Shown piece after piece: positions 45,079 to 55,313 of a stretch of DNA of 64,000 bases. A program made the position numbers and the translations under genes. Under the pieces are notes generated by a model. It ran no database searches and had not been told where the DNA came from. It saw only the letters and a list, made by a program, of their open reading frames with translations. The DNA is from Candidatus Paracaedibacteraceae bacterium (lineage in GTDB: Bacteria > Pseudomonadota > Alphaproteobacteria > UBA6184). The DNA is taken from contig JACKLG010000001.1 in the NCBI GenBank assembly GCA_024236035.1, positions 198,510-262,509 on the forward strand. Direction: 5' to 3'. Position 1 is the first letter of the stretch. Every line of letters starts with the position of its first letter.

Positions 45079-47446
45079 TCTCTTCTACTTCAAAACATTC
45101 AATCATGTCTTTTTCTTTAATATCTTGATAACTTTGCAAAGCAATACCGCATTCAAAGCCTTCACGAACTTCTTTGACTTCTTCTTTTTCGCGACGCAAT
45201 GATTTTAAGTCACCTTCATGAATTACGACGTTATCACGAATCAACCGTACCTTACACCCGCGCTTTACCGTGCCACTGGTGATCATACATCCAGCAATTT
45301 TACCTGATCCTGTAATCGTGAATACTTGTCGAATTTCTGCATACCCCAAGAAGTTTTCTTTCAAGTCCGGAGACAACAACCCTGACATCGCCTTTTTCAC
45401 GTCATCGATTGCTTCATAAATAATTGAATAATAACGAATATCAACACCATTGCGCGCAGCAGCTTCCTTAGCTTGAGGAGTTGCACGCACATTAAAGGCT
45501 ATAACCATAGCATTTGAAGTATTGGCTAAGCTGATATCGCTTTCGGTAATACCTCCTACACCTCCATGCATAACGCGCACTGAAATTTCTTCATGTTGTA
45601 CTTTTAGCAAGCTTGCAGCAATAGCTTCCAGCGAACCATGTACATCTGCTTTAATAATCACATTTAACCATTGATGTTTACCATCTTCATCCATAGTAAG
45701 TAACGAACGGTGCTGTTGAGACAAAACTTTATTTCGTTCATCTTGGTATTTTTGGCGATATCTTTCACTTATAGCCTTAGCTTGAGCTTCACTTTCCACC
45801 ACTAAAAATTTATCTCCTGCCACAGGAACACCGCCGAAACCCATAACCTCTACAGGTGTTCCAGGTCCTACTGATTTTACAGATTGTCCATGGCTATCTT
45901 GCAACAATCGAATCCTACCTGTTTCTGCACCAGCAACAAACAAGTCACCAATTTTTAAAGTTCCCCGCTCTACTAACACTGTAGCAATAGAACCACGGCC
46001 TTTTTCCAAACGAGCCTCAACAATGGTACCGTCAGCAGAACGGTTTGGATTAGCACTCATATCAAGCATCTCTGCTTGTAATAAAATAGTTTCTTCAAGT
46101 TTTTCTAAGCCAATCTTCTTTTTAGCAGATACTTCAACTGATAAAATGTCTCCACCAAATTCTTCTAAAACTATTTCGTGCGATAGCAATTCATGCCGCA
46201 CCCGCATTGGATCTGCCTCTGGCTTATCTATTTTGTTAATAGCAACAATGATGGCAACCCCAGCTGCTTTCGCATGATTAATTGCCTCAATTGTCTGCTC
46301 TTTAATGCCATCGTCTGCAGCAACAACAAGCACAACAATATCTGTTACATTGGCACCACGAGACCGCATCTCACTAAATGCCTCATGACCCGGCGTATCA
46401 ATAAAAGTAATACGTTTACCGTTAGGCATTAATATCTGATAAGCACCAATATGCTGTGTAATGCCTCCAGCCTCCTTAGCTGCTACATCCGTTTGGCGCA
46501 ATGCATCCAACAAAGAAGTTTTACCATGATCTACATGTCCCATAATAGTTACTACAGGAGGTCTCGGCAACAGATCTGCGACATTATCTTCTTGGTTTAA
46601 AATTTCGCTTTCAATATCACTATTACCGACTCTTTCAACTTTATGGCCAAATTCGGAAATAATTAATTCTGCCGTATCTGCATCAATTATTTGGTTGATA
46701 GTAACCATCATGCCCATTTTCATTAAGGCTCTAATAACGTCAACACCTTTTTCTGCCATGCGGCTGGCCAATTCTTGAACCGTTATAACTTCAGGTAAAA
46801 GCACTGTGCGAATCACTTTCTGGATAGCTCCAGATTCAATTGCTTTGCGTCTCTCTTTCTCCCTAGCACGCTTAATGGATGCCATGCTGCGTTTTTTTCC
46901 GCCATCATAATTTTCATCTAAAGCAACTTGCACATTTACTTTTTTTGTCTGACGTCTTTCAGCATCTCGAACACTTCTAGGCAAAGGAACCTGGCGTTTC
47001 TTTGTAGCCTGAACTTCACTTTCTCCTTCTTCGTCTGTTGCTGCTTTAAAACGCTCTTTTTCTTTTGGCGACTCTGGACTTAACGTTTCAGAGCTATTTT
47101 TTTCTCTCTCTTCTACTGCCTCTACATTTTCATATGCTAAAGGTATAGCTTCTTCTACTTCAGTTTCTTTACTTTCAGAAGTTTCTTTCTGAGCTTGTTT
47201 CAGAGCTTGCAACCGCGCTTGTATTTCTTCTGTTTTTAAGTTGCCAGATAACTTTTCTTCTAAAGAAGATTCTTTACCACCCCCAGAGAGACGACGTTTT
47301 TTCACTTCTACTACTACAGACTTGCTGCGACCATGAGTAAAGCTTTGTCTTACTCTATCCTCTTCATTACCTATATTTTTTGTCAGTTCCTTAGATAATG
47401 TTAAAGGTTTTCTGTCTTTTTGAGGGGTTTTATTATCGTCAGTCAT
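45059..47446 (-). CDS. infB: translation initiation factor IF-2
   Basis: A 795-residue GTPase that places initiator tRNA on the ribosome. A charged, low-complexity N-terminus (about 1-215, Glu/Lys rich) is followed by the IF2_N domain (VITVQELASRMAEKGVDVI), G1 GHVDHGKT, DTPGHEAF, and NKIDKPEAD, then the C-terminal initiator-tRNA-binding domains. Length is within the alphaproteobacterial range. It starts 27 bases after the nusA stop; ylxR, often found between nusA and infB, is absent. Confidence 0.98.
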   Translation of the reverse strand: MTDDNKTPQKDRKPLTLSKELTKNIGNEEDRVRQSFTHGRSKSVVVEVKKRRLSGGGKESSLEEKLSGNLKTEEIQARLQALKQAQKETSESKETEVEEAIPLAYENVEAVEEREKNSSETLSPESPKEKERFKAATDEEGESEVQATKKRQVPLPRSVRDAERRQTKKVNVQVALDENYDGGKKRSMASIKRAREKERRKAIESGAIQKVIRTVLLPEVITVQELASRMAEKGVDVIRALMKMGMMVTINQIIDADTAELIISEFGHKVERVGNSDIESEILNQEDNVADLLPRPPVVTIMGHVDHGKTSLLDALRQTDVAAKEAGGITQHIGAYQILMPNGKRITFIDTPGHEAFSEMRSRGANVTDIVVLVVAADDGIKEQTIEAINHAKAAGVAIIVAINKIDKPEADPMRVRHELLSHEIVLEEFGGDILSVEVSAKKKIGLEKLEETILLQAEMLDMSANPNRSADGTIVEARLEKGRGSIATVLVERGTLKIGDLFVAGAETGRIRLLQDSHGQSVKSVGPGTPVEVMGFGGVPVAGDKFLVVESEAQAKAISERYRQKYQDERNKVLSQQHRSLLTMDEDGKHQWLNVIIKADVHGSLEAIAASLLKVQHEEISVRVMHGGVGGITESDISLANTSNAMVIAFNVRATPQAKEAAARNGVDIRYYSIIYEAIDDVKKAMSGLLSPDLKENFLGYAEIRQVFTITGSGKIAGCMITSGTVKRGCKVRLIRDNVVIHEGDLKSLRREKEEVKEVREGFECGIALQSYQDIKEKDMIECFEVEEIARVVS

Positions 47447-47473
47447 ATAAAGCCTTTTCCTATATTTGTGGGG

Positions 47474-48976
47474 TTAAGAGGATGTTACCACATCATCTTT
47501 GAACCATAATTTACGTGCGCGCATAATTAAATCTGAAGCTTTGCGCTCTGTAATAGGGTTCGGTAAAATTTCTAACAGCTCATCACTTGCCAACCCAGCA
47601 AAATCATCTATTGTTTTAATTTCATTTTTTACTAAAGCAATGAAATCATTTAACTCTAACTCCGGTAAAAATAATACCAACTCCTCAGATCCACCTAGGG
47701 CTGTGTATTCTTTTTTAAAGTTAGCTTCTTGCTGAGAAACAAACTGGCTAGCCCTATTTTGCAATTCTTGAGCTATATCCTCGTCAAAACCTTCAATGGC
47801 TTTTAACTCGCCTAGATCTATCTCAGCAACCTCACGAACGTTTTCAAAACCTTCACCAACTAACAAATGTGCAATTACAGAGTCGACATCTAATGCATCA
47901 ATAAAAGCTTGAGATAGTTTTTTATAATGCTCCGCACGCTTTGCCTCTGCGTCTGAAGCTGTCATCACTTCAATTTGCCATCCGGTTAACATCGAAGCTA
48001 GACGAACGTTTTGTCCCCTACGTCCTATTGCCATACTTAGTTGATCATCTGGCACAATAACTTCAATTCGAAGATTTTCTTCGTCTAATACAACTCTTTC
48101 TACTTCCGCTGGAGCTAATGCATTCACAATTGTTGTCGCAGGATTTGACGACCATGTGATTACATCAATTTTTTCACCCTGCAATTCATCCACTACAGAT
48201 TGAACACGACTTCCTCTTACACCCACACAGCTTCCAACAGGGTCGATACTGGGGTCGTGAGTATAAACAGAAATTTTAGCACGACTTCCTGGATCCCTAG
48301 CAACACCTTTAATTTCAATAACGCCATCATAAATTTCTGGCACCTCTTGAGCAAATAATTTTGCTAAGAACATTGGGTGTGTACGAGAAAGCAAAACCTG
48401 CATACCGCGATGGTCGTTACGAATATCCAAAACGTATGCGCGAATTCGGTCTCCTGGCCTAAAACTTTCCCTAGGAATCATTTCATCCCTTCGTAAGAAT
48501 GCTTCTATCTTATTTAAATCTACAACAACACCTGTAAAGTCAGCCCGTTTAACTACCCCGCTAACCACTTGATGCATTTTATCCTTAAATTCTTCAAATT
48601 GTTTCATGCGCTCCGCTTCACGCACCTTATTATAAATAACTTGCTTTGCAGTTTGCGCAGTGACTCGGCCTAAATTCATAGGAGGTAATTGCTCACGAAG
48701 AACCATCCCCACCTCTGCTTCTGGTTTTTTATTTTTAGCTTCGTCAAGAGAAATTTCGGTATATGGATCTAAAACTTCATTTACTACTGTATGACATAAA
48801 AACAAATCTATCTCAGCAGTAAGTCTATTGACTTTTGCGTCTATGTCATATTCTATCCCATATTTAACACGAGCAGCTTTACGTATAGCTTCTTCTACAG
48901 CAGCATAAATTTCTTCTGCATTTAACCCTTTTTCTTGGGCTACGGCATCAATGACTTGAATTAGTTCAGGCTTCAT
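47474..48976 (-). CDS. nusA: transcription termination/antitermination factor NusA
   Basis: A 500-residue RNA-polymerase-associated factor. The N-terminal domain (1-125) is followed by an S1 domain (VSGVVKRADFTGVVVDL), two KH domains (GSCVGVRGSRVQ; SMAIGRRGQNVRLAS) and C-terminal acidic helix-hairpin repeats (about 360-490). Its ATG overlaps the rimP stop (ATGA). Confidence 0.98.
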   Translation of the reverse strand: MKPELIQVIDAVAQEKGLNAEEIYAAVEEAIRKAARVKYGIEYDIDAKVNRLTAEIDLFLCHTVVNEVLDPYTEISLDEAKNKKPEAEVGMVLREQLPPMNLGRVTAQTAKQVIYNKVREAERMKQFEEFKDKMHQVVSGVVKRADFTGVVVDLNKIEAFLRRDEMIPRESFRPGDRIRAYVLDIRNDHRGMQVLLSRTHPMFLAKLFAQEVPEIYDGVIEIKGVARDPGSRAKISVYTHDPSIDPVGSCVGVRGSRVQSVVDELQGEKIDVITWSSNPATTIVNALAPAEVERVVLDEENLRIEVIVPDDQLSMAIGRRGQNVRLASMLTGWQIEVMTASDAEAKRAEHYKKLSQAFIDALDVDSVIAHLLVGEGFENVREVAEIDLGELKAIEGFDEDIAQELQNRASQFVSQQEANFKKEYTALGGSEELVLFLPELELNDFIALVKNEIKTIDDFAGLASDELLEILPNPITERKASDLIMRARKLWFKDDVVTSS

Positions 48977-49479
48977 TTCTGCTCTTTCCTCTCTCTCAAC
49001 TTTAACTCAATCATATAGTCTAAATCTAACTTACCTTTCAAAATATCTACAAAAGGTATTTCTATCACTTCCTCTAATTGCGGTGACTCAGAACGCATCC
49101 AGACATGTGTTTCTGTTACCTTTTCCAAAAAACCTTTAAATTTCTTGGCTCCTGAAATCCCGATAGATGTTTGAATAAGAGCCTTGTAGCCTACGAACCT
49201 TGCATAATCTTCAATATCTACTAACGGCCTATCAATTCCGGCAGAACTTACTTCTAACATATAAGCCTTGTGGATAAGATCTTCAACATCTAAATGTGTA
49301 GAAATGGTTCTATTAGCTCGCATACAATCCTCAACTGTTACTGGCTGAAGGTCTAAACGCTCAATTAAAATTTCTAATTTGGACTTTTCTGCCTCTATAA
49401 ATTTTATTTGAACCACCTTAAACCCCAAATGCTGTAAAGGGGGCCCCACTATACTTTTGATTTTCACACTTAATGTCAT
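48973..49479 (-). CDS. rimP: ribosome maturation factor RimP
   Basis: A 168-residue two-domain protein for 30S maturation. VGPPLQHLGFKVVQIKFIEA at the start and the LEVSSAGIDRPL motif near 85 identify it. The ATG at 49479 is chosen over an in-frame upstream start because GGGAGTATAT gives correct spacing and the upstream codons lie in the rpsD terminator. It heads the nusA operon. Confidence 0.95.
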   Translation of the reverse strand: MTLSVKIKSIVGPPLQHLGFKVVQIKFIEAEKSKLEILIERLDLQPVTVEDCMRANRTISTHLDVEDLIHKAYMLEVSSAGIDRPLVDIEDYARFVGYKALIQTSIGISGAKKFKGFLEKVTETHVWMRSESPQLEEVIEIPFVDILKGKLDLDYMIELKLRERKEQK

Positions 49480-49486
49480 ATATACT

Positions 49487-49519
49487 CCCAAAAAATAAAG
49501 GTGAGCCCTAACGCTCACC
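49487..49519 (-). terminator. terminator of rpsD
   Basis: On the minus strand GGTGAGC-GTTAGG-GCTCACC then TTTATTTTTT. It lies between rpsD and the rimP start. Confidence 0.92.
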
Positions 49520-49553
49520 TATTCTCGGTTAGCTAACAGAATATCTGTTACCC

Positions 49554-50168
49554 TTAACGTGAGTAGAACTCAATCACAAGATGAGGTTCCATTTGCACAG
49601 GATACGGAACATCTTCAAATTTGGGAGCGCGTAAAAACTTTCCCTTCATATGTTTATGATCTGCTTCCATATAATCTGGTACATCTCTCTCGTTTGATTT
49701 TGCTGCCAATTGTAAAATTGCATTTTCTTTTAATGCATCTACAACAACAATTTCATCCCCATCAGATACTTCGTAAGAAGGTATATTTACTCGCTTACCA
49801 TTTACCAAAATATGACCGTGGTTTACAAATTGACGTGCAGCAAACGGCGTAGGAGCAAACTTCATACGATATATAACAGCATCCAACCTACGCTCCAATA
49901 AGTTAATTAAATGCTCACCTGTATCACCTCTGCGACGAACTGCTTCTTCAAAATAGCGGCGAAACCGTCTTTCGCTAACATTACCATAATAGCCTTTTAG
50001 CTTTTGTTTAGCCATCAACTGCACTGCATAGTCTGTGGGCTTTTTACGACTCTGGCCATGTTGGCCAGGGCCGTAGTCACGTTTATTAACCGGACTCTTG
50101 GCACGTCCCCACAAATTAACGCCTAAACGACGGTCAATTTTATATTTACAATTAATACGTTTTGACAT
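49554..50168 (-). CDS. rpsD: 30S ribosomal protein S4
   Basis: A 204-residue primary rRNA-binding protein of the small subunit. [20 protein letters not shown] opens it; the S4 RNA-binding domain reads [20 protein letters not shown] and [18 protein letters not shown]. Length is normal. It is a single gene with its own terminator, located upstream of the rimP-nusA operon rather than in the alpha ribosomal-protein operon. Confidence 0.98.
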   Translation of the reverse strand: MSKRINCKYKIDRRLGVNLWGRAKSPVNKRDYGPGQHGQSRKKPTDYAVQLMAKQKLKGYYGNVSERRFRRYFEEAVRRRGDTGEHLINLLERRLDAVIYRMKFAPTPFAARQFVNHGHILVNGKRVNIPSYEVSDGDEIVVVDALKENAILQLAAKSNERDVPDYMEADHKHMKGKFLRAPKFEDVPYPVQMEPHLVIEFYSR

Positions 50169-50434
50169 CGATCCTTACCTAATTAATTCAAACCAGAATT
50201 TGCACTTTTTCCACCTAATTGTCAAGGAAAGAAATCATCTTAATTGCATAATAATACTTAGGACAAAGCATTTAAATTTTTCAACTGCACAATTTTCCGT
50301 TTATACAGAACTTTCTTGTCCTCAAAACAATGCTACACTCCTCACTGAGTATAAGGTTGTTCAGTTAACTCAACTTTAACCCCAAGGAAGTCTCGCCCTT
50401 AACGATAATAAAAGACAGTAAAAATCTTTTAAAT

Positions 50435-51277
50435 TTAGAAGTTTAATTTAATTTCATCTATCAACCAAGGGGAGGAAGCTTCAAATGCTAACATGCTATT
50501 TAACTCACGAAATAAGCTATCTAACTTATCTTGAATTCCCCAAGGCAAGTTTACAAACACCATACCCGAGCCATTTAATCTGCCTTCTTCAACTGTACGA
50601 TAAAAATAAAACTCTGTTTTAAGCAAGTTAGTGATACTAAGCTCACCCAACATATTATAAAAATCTTGCACTTGAGTTTTGTTTTTTAAAGGATACCACA
50701 ACATAAATATCCCCTGAGGAAACTTGTCGAGACCATCTTTAAGAGCGCGCATCATCCGATCAAATTCGTTTTTTTCTTCAAACGGCGGATCAATAAACAC
50801 AACTCCTCTTTTTTGTACAAATGGCAAAAATGCCTTTGGAGTTAAATATCCATCCTGCAGGTGTACAGAAACCTGAGGCTGATGTTTCAAAATATTTTTC
50901 AACCCCTTCCCATCTTCAGGATGCAGCTCTGCACAAACCAACTGATCATTTTCTCCTAAAAAGCGATCTATAATAAGCGGCGATCCTGGATAGTATTTTA
51001 AAATTCCGTCTGAATTAAAAGCTTGAATTGTCTTAAGATATGCTTGCAAGATAGGGTGATCTGGCAACGCTTTCCATAGTTGTTTAATACCTTGTTCATA
51101 TTCATATGTTTTAGCAGACTCAGAACTTTCCAGATAATACAAACCAGCTCCAGCATGCGTATCCAAAACTCCAAAAGGCTTTTCTTTTTCCCGAAGGTGC
51201 TTCAAAATCGCAATTAGTAGCGAATGTTTTACAACCTCACAAGCATTTCCGGCATGATAACTATGGCGATAATTCAT
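50435..51277 (-). CDS. rlmJ: 23S rRNA (adenine(2030)-N6)-methyltransferase RlmJ
   Basis: A 280-residue SAM-dependent enzyme. NYRHSYHAGNACEVVKHSLL at the N-terminus is diagnostic; the SAM site is VLDTHAGAGLYYL; the amino-methyltransferase motif DPPFE lies near 165, followed by GIFMLWYPLKN. Length matches the family. It is a single gene. It modifies 23S rRNA during 50S assembly. Confidence 0.96.
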   Translation of the reverse strand: MNYRHSYHAGNACEVVKHSLLIAILKHLREKEKPFGVLDTHAGAGLYYLESSESAKTYEYEQGIKQLWKALPDHPILQAYLKTIQAFNSDGILKYYPGSPLIIDRFLGENDQLVCAELHPEDGKGLKNILKHQPQVSVHLQDGYLTPKAFLPFVQKRGVVFIDPPFEEKNEFDRMMRALKDGLDKFPQGIFMLWYPLKNKTQVQDFYNMLGELSITNLLKTEFYFYRTVEEGRLNGSGMVFVNLPWGIQDKLDSLFRELNSMLAFEASSPWLIDEIKLNF

Positions 51278-51381
51278 CTTTTAAACTCTTTACAATCATA
51301 ACACATGACTAAAAAGATTGATGAAGTCAATGAAATATTTTAAGGTGAAAGAAAAAAACATCAAATTTAGGGAGAGAGCAC

Positions 51382-51780
51382 ATGCCAACATTTTTATTTA
51401 ATAAAATTATTCGTGAAAAATTTCTTTATAAGCTTCTTGAGCAAGAAGGAACGTATACCTCTACCTCACTTACTCATGACCAAGCTATTCAAGAACTAAA
51501 ATTAAAATTAAAAGAAGAAGCTCAAGAAATATCCGAAACGTTAAGCACCTCTGATATGTTAGAAGGTTTATCGGATATTTTAGCGATTGTTGAAGGGCTA
51601 CTTACCGCAGCTTCCCTAACCATGAAAGATTTGTCTTCTGCATGCGAAGCAAAAAAGGCCGCCAGAGGAAAACTAAGAATTTACGAAAAAATTCTTACGG
51701 TAAGCATGCCTTCTAACGACAATTTTCATGATACTATCACTGAGTTAAGATCATCTCCTCAAAGGTATCCAGAGTTATAA
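51382..51780 (+). CDS. MazG-like / phosphoribosyl-ATP pyrophosphohydrolase-like protein
   Basis: A 132-residue all-helical protein. FNKIIREKFLYKLLEQEG, then ELKLKLKEEAQEISE and LEGLSDILAIVEGLL follow the pattern of the all-alpha NTP-pyrophosphohydrolase superfamily, with the metal-binding E-x-x-E and E..D residues. Relatives cleanse abnormal nucleotides. No histidine-biosynthesis gene is nearby, so HisE is unlikely. GGGAGAGAGC precedes the ATG. Confidence 0.75.
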   Translation: MPTFLFNKIIREKFLYKLLEQEGTYTSTSLTHDQAIQELKLKLKEEAQEISETLSTSDMLEGLSDILAIVEGLLTAASLTMKDLSSACEAKKAARGKLRIYEKILTVSMPSNDNFHDTITELRSSPQRYPEL

Positions 51781-51804
51781 ATTTTATAACTCACTATTAA
51801 AAAA

Positions 51805-53460
51805 TTAATCCATTCCTTTTAAATTAAAAGGAATACCTTTGAAATTAATGAGTTTAATAATAATTCTTGTGATAAAGTTACCTACAACCACAAACACTAC
51901 CCATTGTAGCATGATTTCTGGCGACATCATTTCTGCATCCCAAGTTAAAGCCAAAGACAAAACCAGCCCCCAGATAACTGCAATTTCCCCATAAAAATCA
52001 CCCTTAAGTATAGGAATATCTTTCTGTCCACGAATAATATCACGCATAATTCCACCACCTGTAGTCGTCAAAACAGCCATAAACGGGCCCCACAACCACA
52101 AAGGATCTAATTGTGAAATGAGCGCAACGATCACACCTGTTACAGTATATGCAGCCAAGCCAAAGGCATCTAGTAATTCTATAATCCAATCTCTTATTTT
52201 ACCCACATGTTCTTTGTGCCACTTTATTTCCTTTTTAGTTTCGCCTTCCGTGCTTTTTCTAAATATTAATTGATAGCTCCAAACACAAACAAAGCCGATT
52301 AATACTAAAACCAAAATTCCAACCGCATAAATAGGCGATAAAACAATACCTAATTTAGGACGGTTCACTAATACGTCACGAATAATACCCCCACTCATTG
52401 ATACAAACGCAATAAGTACCGTACCGTATAAATTAAATTTTTCTCTGTAAGCAATCATCAACCCCGATATCACCAAAGCTAAAATCGCAAAAGCCTCTAA
52501 AAAGAAAAACCAAGGCCGCTCAATAGTTTGTAAAATTAGTACTGGAAATAAATACTCACTTACTACTTTAGAATACGTCCCATCAGATTTGATTTTTTTA
52601 ATCGCACTATTGATTTCTTGAACTACTGTTTCTGGAACCGCTTTTTTACTAAGCATTAAATGTATTGGCACCCCTATTCCTAAATATACCTCTTCAATTT
52701 TACTAGAATTAGACGTTTTCCAAATTGCAGTAGAAGACACAATACGATCGTCCAAAAAGCCATCCACAACGCCCTTTAAAAGCAAGTCGATACTCTCATA
52801 TACATTTTTTGTTAAGAAAAGGAATTCTTTATTAGCTGGGTCAGCTACAAATTTATTAATTTCCGGAGAAGCAAAGACCATACCATCTAATAAAGCTATT
52901 TTTGTTTTATTCTTTTTTAAAGTATTCACAAATTCTTTCATACCCCCGGACTGAAATGCAAACTTTGTTCCCAACCCTTTGCGCGTATAAAAAGAGTTTT
53001 CCTCCTTACGATAAGGTTCAGAAAAATATACAAATTTTGATCTTTCTTCTGTAAAGGTTGCCGCTCCAGCAAAATGCTGAGTTCCTTGCTTTAAGTTTTG
53101 AATCTGATCCCCCCATTGGATGAAGCTAAAATCTGCCTTATAGTCAGCAGCCTTAGCAATCGCTTTAATAAGTTCTGCATCTAATCCCGACAATCTTTGC
53201 ACACCACCTTCGGACTTAATAATGGTATAATATGGATCTAAAGAGAACCACCCTATTGTTAGATTTTTATTTTTTATGGGAGGGACTGTGTTGTTTTTAG
53301 AAGATGCAGCTTTTAATTCGCCTTCCGTTGGAGTTTTATTTTCTTTAGAAATAGCTTTGCCCTGGAGGCTTTTATTTTCAGCAGCATTCGCAATTTCTAA
53401 ATTCAAAATAAATATACTTACTAATGCTGTTAAAGAAAATTTAAAGAGTTTATTTATCAT
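51805..53460 (-). CDS. fusion of periplasmic solute-binding domain and TRIC-like (UPF0126) channel
   Basis: A 551-residue protein. A signal peptide (about 1-24, ending ANA) and a polar linker precede a family 3 solute-binding domain (about 65-310): LTIGWFSLDPYYTI, LSGLDAELIKAIAKAADYKA, RSKFVYFSEPYRK and VVDGFLDDRIV. It is joined to a C-terminal membrane part (about 315-545) with two UPF0126/TRIC repeats, each carrying the glycine motif (SGGIIRDVLVNRP; TGGGIMRDIIRGQ). The layout resembles a ligand-gated cation channel. ATG at 53460 starts the signal peptide; an in-frame ATG at 53484 is also possible, and neither has a strong ribosome site. Ligand and ion are unknown. Confidence 0.85.
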   Translation of the reverse strand: MINKLFKFSLTALVSIFILNLEIANAAENKSLQGKAISKENKTPTEGELKAASSKNNTVPPIKNKNLTIGWFSLDPYYTIIKSEGGVQRLSGLDAELIKAIAKAADYKADFSFIQWGDQIQNLKQGTQHFAGAATFTEERSKFVYFSEPYRKEENSFYTRKGLGTKFAFQSGGMKEFVNTLKKNKTKIALLDGMVFASPEINKFVADPANKEFLFLTKNVYESIDLLLKGVVDGFLDDRIVSSTAIWKTSNSSKIEEVYLGIGVPIHLMLSKKAVPETVVQEINSAIKKIKSDGTYSKVVSEYLFPVLILQTIERPWFFFLEAFAILALVISGLMIAYREKFNLYGTVLIAFVSMSGGIIRDVLVNRPKLGIVLSPIYAVGILVLVLIGFVCVWSYQLIFRKSTEGETKKEIKWHKEHVGKIRDWIIELLDAFGLAAYTVTGVIVALISQLDPLWLWGPFMAVLTTTGGGIMRDIIRGQKDIPILKGDFYGEIAVIWGLVLSLALTWDAEMMSPEIMLQWVVFVVVGNFITRIIIKLINFKGIPFNLKGMD

Positions 53461-53520
53461 TGTAATACCATTTAATTGCTGCATATGCTAAAATATTAGT
53501 ACAACAATATTAAAAAACCA

Positions 53521-53820
53521 TTAAAGATAACGACTAAAAAAAGTTAGATCAGAATGATGTCGAGAAGGTGAAAATTCATATACTGAAAACTCAGCAATTT
53601 CTTGTTTGTAAAAAGGATCTTGGTGAAGGATATCTAGCAGCTCACTACGGCTCTCAGCCTGCGCTAATATAACTCCTCCTAATCTAGGCTCCATTGGGCC
53701 AGATAATAAAAAATAATTATTATTATAACATTCGTGCATAAAATCTAAGTGCTCATGTCGCAATTGATCTACTATCTCCAGGTTTTGGATATATCTCAAT
53801 ACTACTACAAATAACTTCAT
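53521..53820 (-). CDS. YciI-like protein
   Basis: A 99-residue dimeric alpha/beta-barrel-fold protein. MKLFVVVLRYIQN, the HLDFMHECYNNNYFLLSGP segment with the conserved His, and DPFYKQEIAEFSVYEF are typical of YciI-like proteins. The family's function is largely unknown. It is probably transcribed separately, upstream of the channel-fusion gene, with a 60-base gap. Confidence 0.88.
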   Translation of the reverse strand: MKLFVVVLRYIQNLEIVDQLRHEHLDFMHECYNNNYFLLSGPMEPRLGGVILAQAESRSELLDILHQDPFYKQEIAEFSVYEFSPSRHHSDLTFFSRYL

Positions 53821-54033
53821 GTATAGACTTTCTAATATACAGCTTGTACCATAAAACCCTATATTGAGCTAAAAAAGTAAAAAAATCATTAACTGTTGAC
53901 ATTATTCTGCCCCCCTCAGCTTAAAGTTTACAACTCAACTAAAAATTTCTCACATTTATTAAAATACTAATAAAAGAAAAATAGGAGCAAGTTATCCCAC
54001 TTTTTTATGAATTTAATTATGGATAAAAAGGCC

Positions 54034-54150
54034 TTTCTAAGTCTTTTGAATGATACTCTGCAAGTATTTCGCGCTGATTTTAAAAAGTTTGTATATTCAA
54101 ACCCCATTAATATTTCATGTATCTATGGAAGAGAGCGGTTGCATTATATA
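54034..54150 (-). pseudogene. decayed duplicate of an nrdB 3' segment
   Basis: The segment 54082-54150 aligns with 55416-55489 of nrdB: AAAAAGTTTGTAT, then ATTTCAT, GGAAGAG and GCATTATATA occur in the same order with roughly three-quarters identity. Weaker similarity (TCTTTTGAAT and following bases) extends it to about 54034. It corresponds to NrdB residues of about 273-305. It has the same orientation as nrdB and is non-coding now. Confidence 0.7.
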
Positions 54151-54426
54151 TGGAGTATGGAGCACCTGTTTTTTTGAGGCCAATCAGAATATTCAACGAG
54201 TATGTGGTGTATTATAAACCATACATCAACGGCTTATAACACACAGAATCCTTTGCTTAACCTTCCTTTGAAAGAAAACCAATTTTGCTGTTACCACCCC
54301 TTAAATAGAGTTAATTTCATTCACTTTTATGAGATGGATAAGTATTATCTGACAGAAAAATATTCTGCGTTTTTAAGCTTAAATTATATTAACAATTGCA
54401 GGGTACAAGCAAAAGATAAATGGGGT

Positions 54427-54484
54427 CTACAATGCAACCAAGGGGGGTTACAATGCAACATGCTGTTTTTGACGAACAAAAAAA
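54427..54484 (+). repeat. dispersed repeat, copy C (core)
   Basis: CTACAATGCAACC, the G-rich run, the second TACAATGCAAC and ATGCTGTTTTTGACGAACAA match copies A and B. Downstream similarity is weaker, to about 54550 (CATGTCCGGAAGAGAG), so only a trace of one tandem unit is left. Confidence 0.9.
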
Positions 54485-55285
54485 CATAAATTTTTACTTA
54501 TTAATATTTTAGGATAATTTTTGAAACATGTCCGGAAGAGAGAGGGGGAGGTGCGTGAGAAAGAATGAAGTAAAGGTACTGAATATGAATTTTGATGAAG
54601 AGCATATTTACATAGTTCAACTCTTAAAAAAATGAGGGTTGATGCAGTGCCAACTATAAAATCAATCAGGGGTTGATTGTTAAAAAAAAACCGTATTGGC
54701 AAGTAGTAAGAAGTATAGTTTGACGAATATTTTTATCAACAAGTATGTATGATGCATTGATCATTCAGCAATATACGTATCAACGAGAACAAATAGCACC
54801 TTGTAGTTGATCATTTTAGTCAACAATGTTACCGGAAAACTTGTCTTTTATTACAGAAACCTGAAAAAAAGAGGTTTCTTCGCTGCGATATGGGGCTGGA
54901 AAATATACAAACTTCTGCCGTTTTGCTGTTTTTGTTGCTGCAGGTGCAACGTGTTATCCTTCCCCGCTGCGGAGGAAGTAAATTCAATTTATACGCTATT
55001 ACACTGCAATGGCTTTTGCTATTTCCACATTCAGCGCACGATAAAACTTACCCCTTCTTTTTAGATTTAATAAGGGGGGGGGATAGTAGGATCAAATTCA
55101 CACCATCCAGCAATTAATGTTTCATCCTTTATAATTGGTTTTGATTGAACAAAGATGTTTATGGAGGTAACTGCTTCTTTACAGCCTGTGAGCCCGAACA
55201 AGGGAACCTAATTTAAATATTATTATAATTGTACAAGGTCCTGGGGGGGGAGCAATTCTTAGCGTTACATTTATTAAAAATAATT

Positions 55286-55313
55286 AAAGGCCCGATGATA
55301 TCATTGGGCCTTT
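55286..55313 (-). terminator. terminator of nrdB
   Basis: AAAGGCCCAATGA / TCATCGGGCCTTT with one mismatch-type wobble, followed on the minus strand by a T-rich tract, 24 bases after the nrdB stop. Confidence 0.88.

Noticed and set aside
54202..54489. Coding sequence of 95 codons across repeat copy C
   Set aside because: The frame runs through the repeat core and ends in it; no ribosome site and no protein-like pattern.
54807..55117. Cys-rich reading frames upstream of the nrdB terminator
   Set aside because: Two overlapping frames are open by chance in decayed DNA; no start signal and no recognisable motif.
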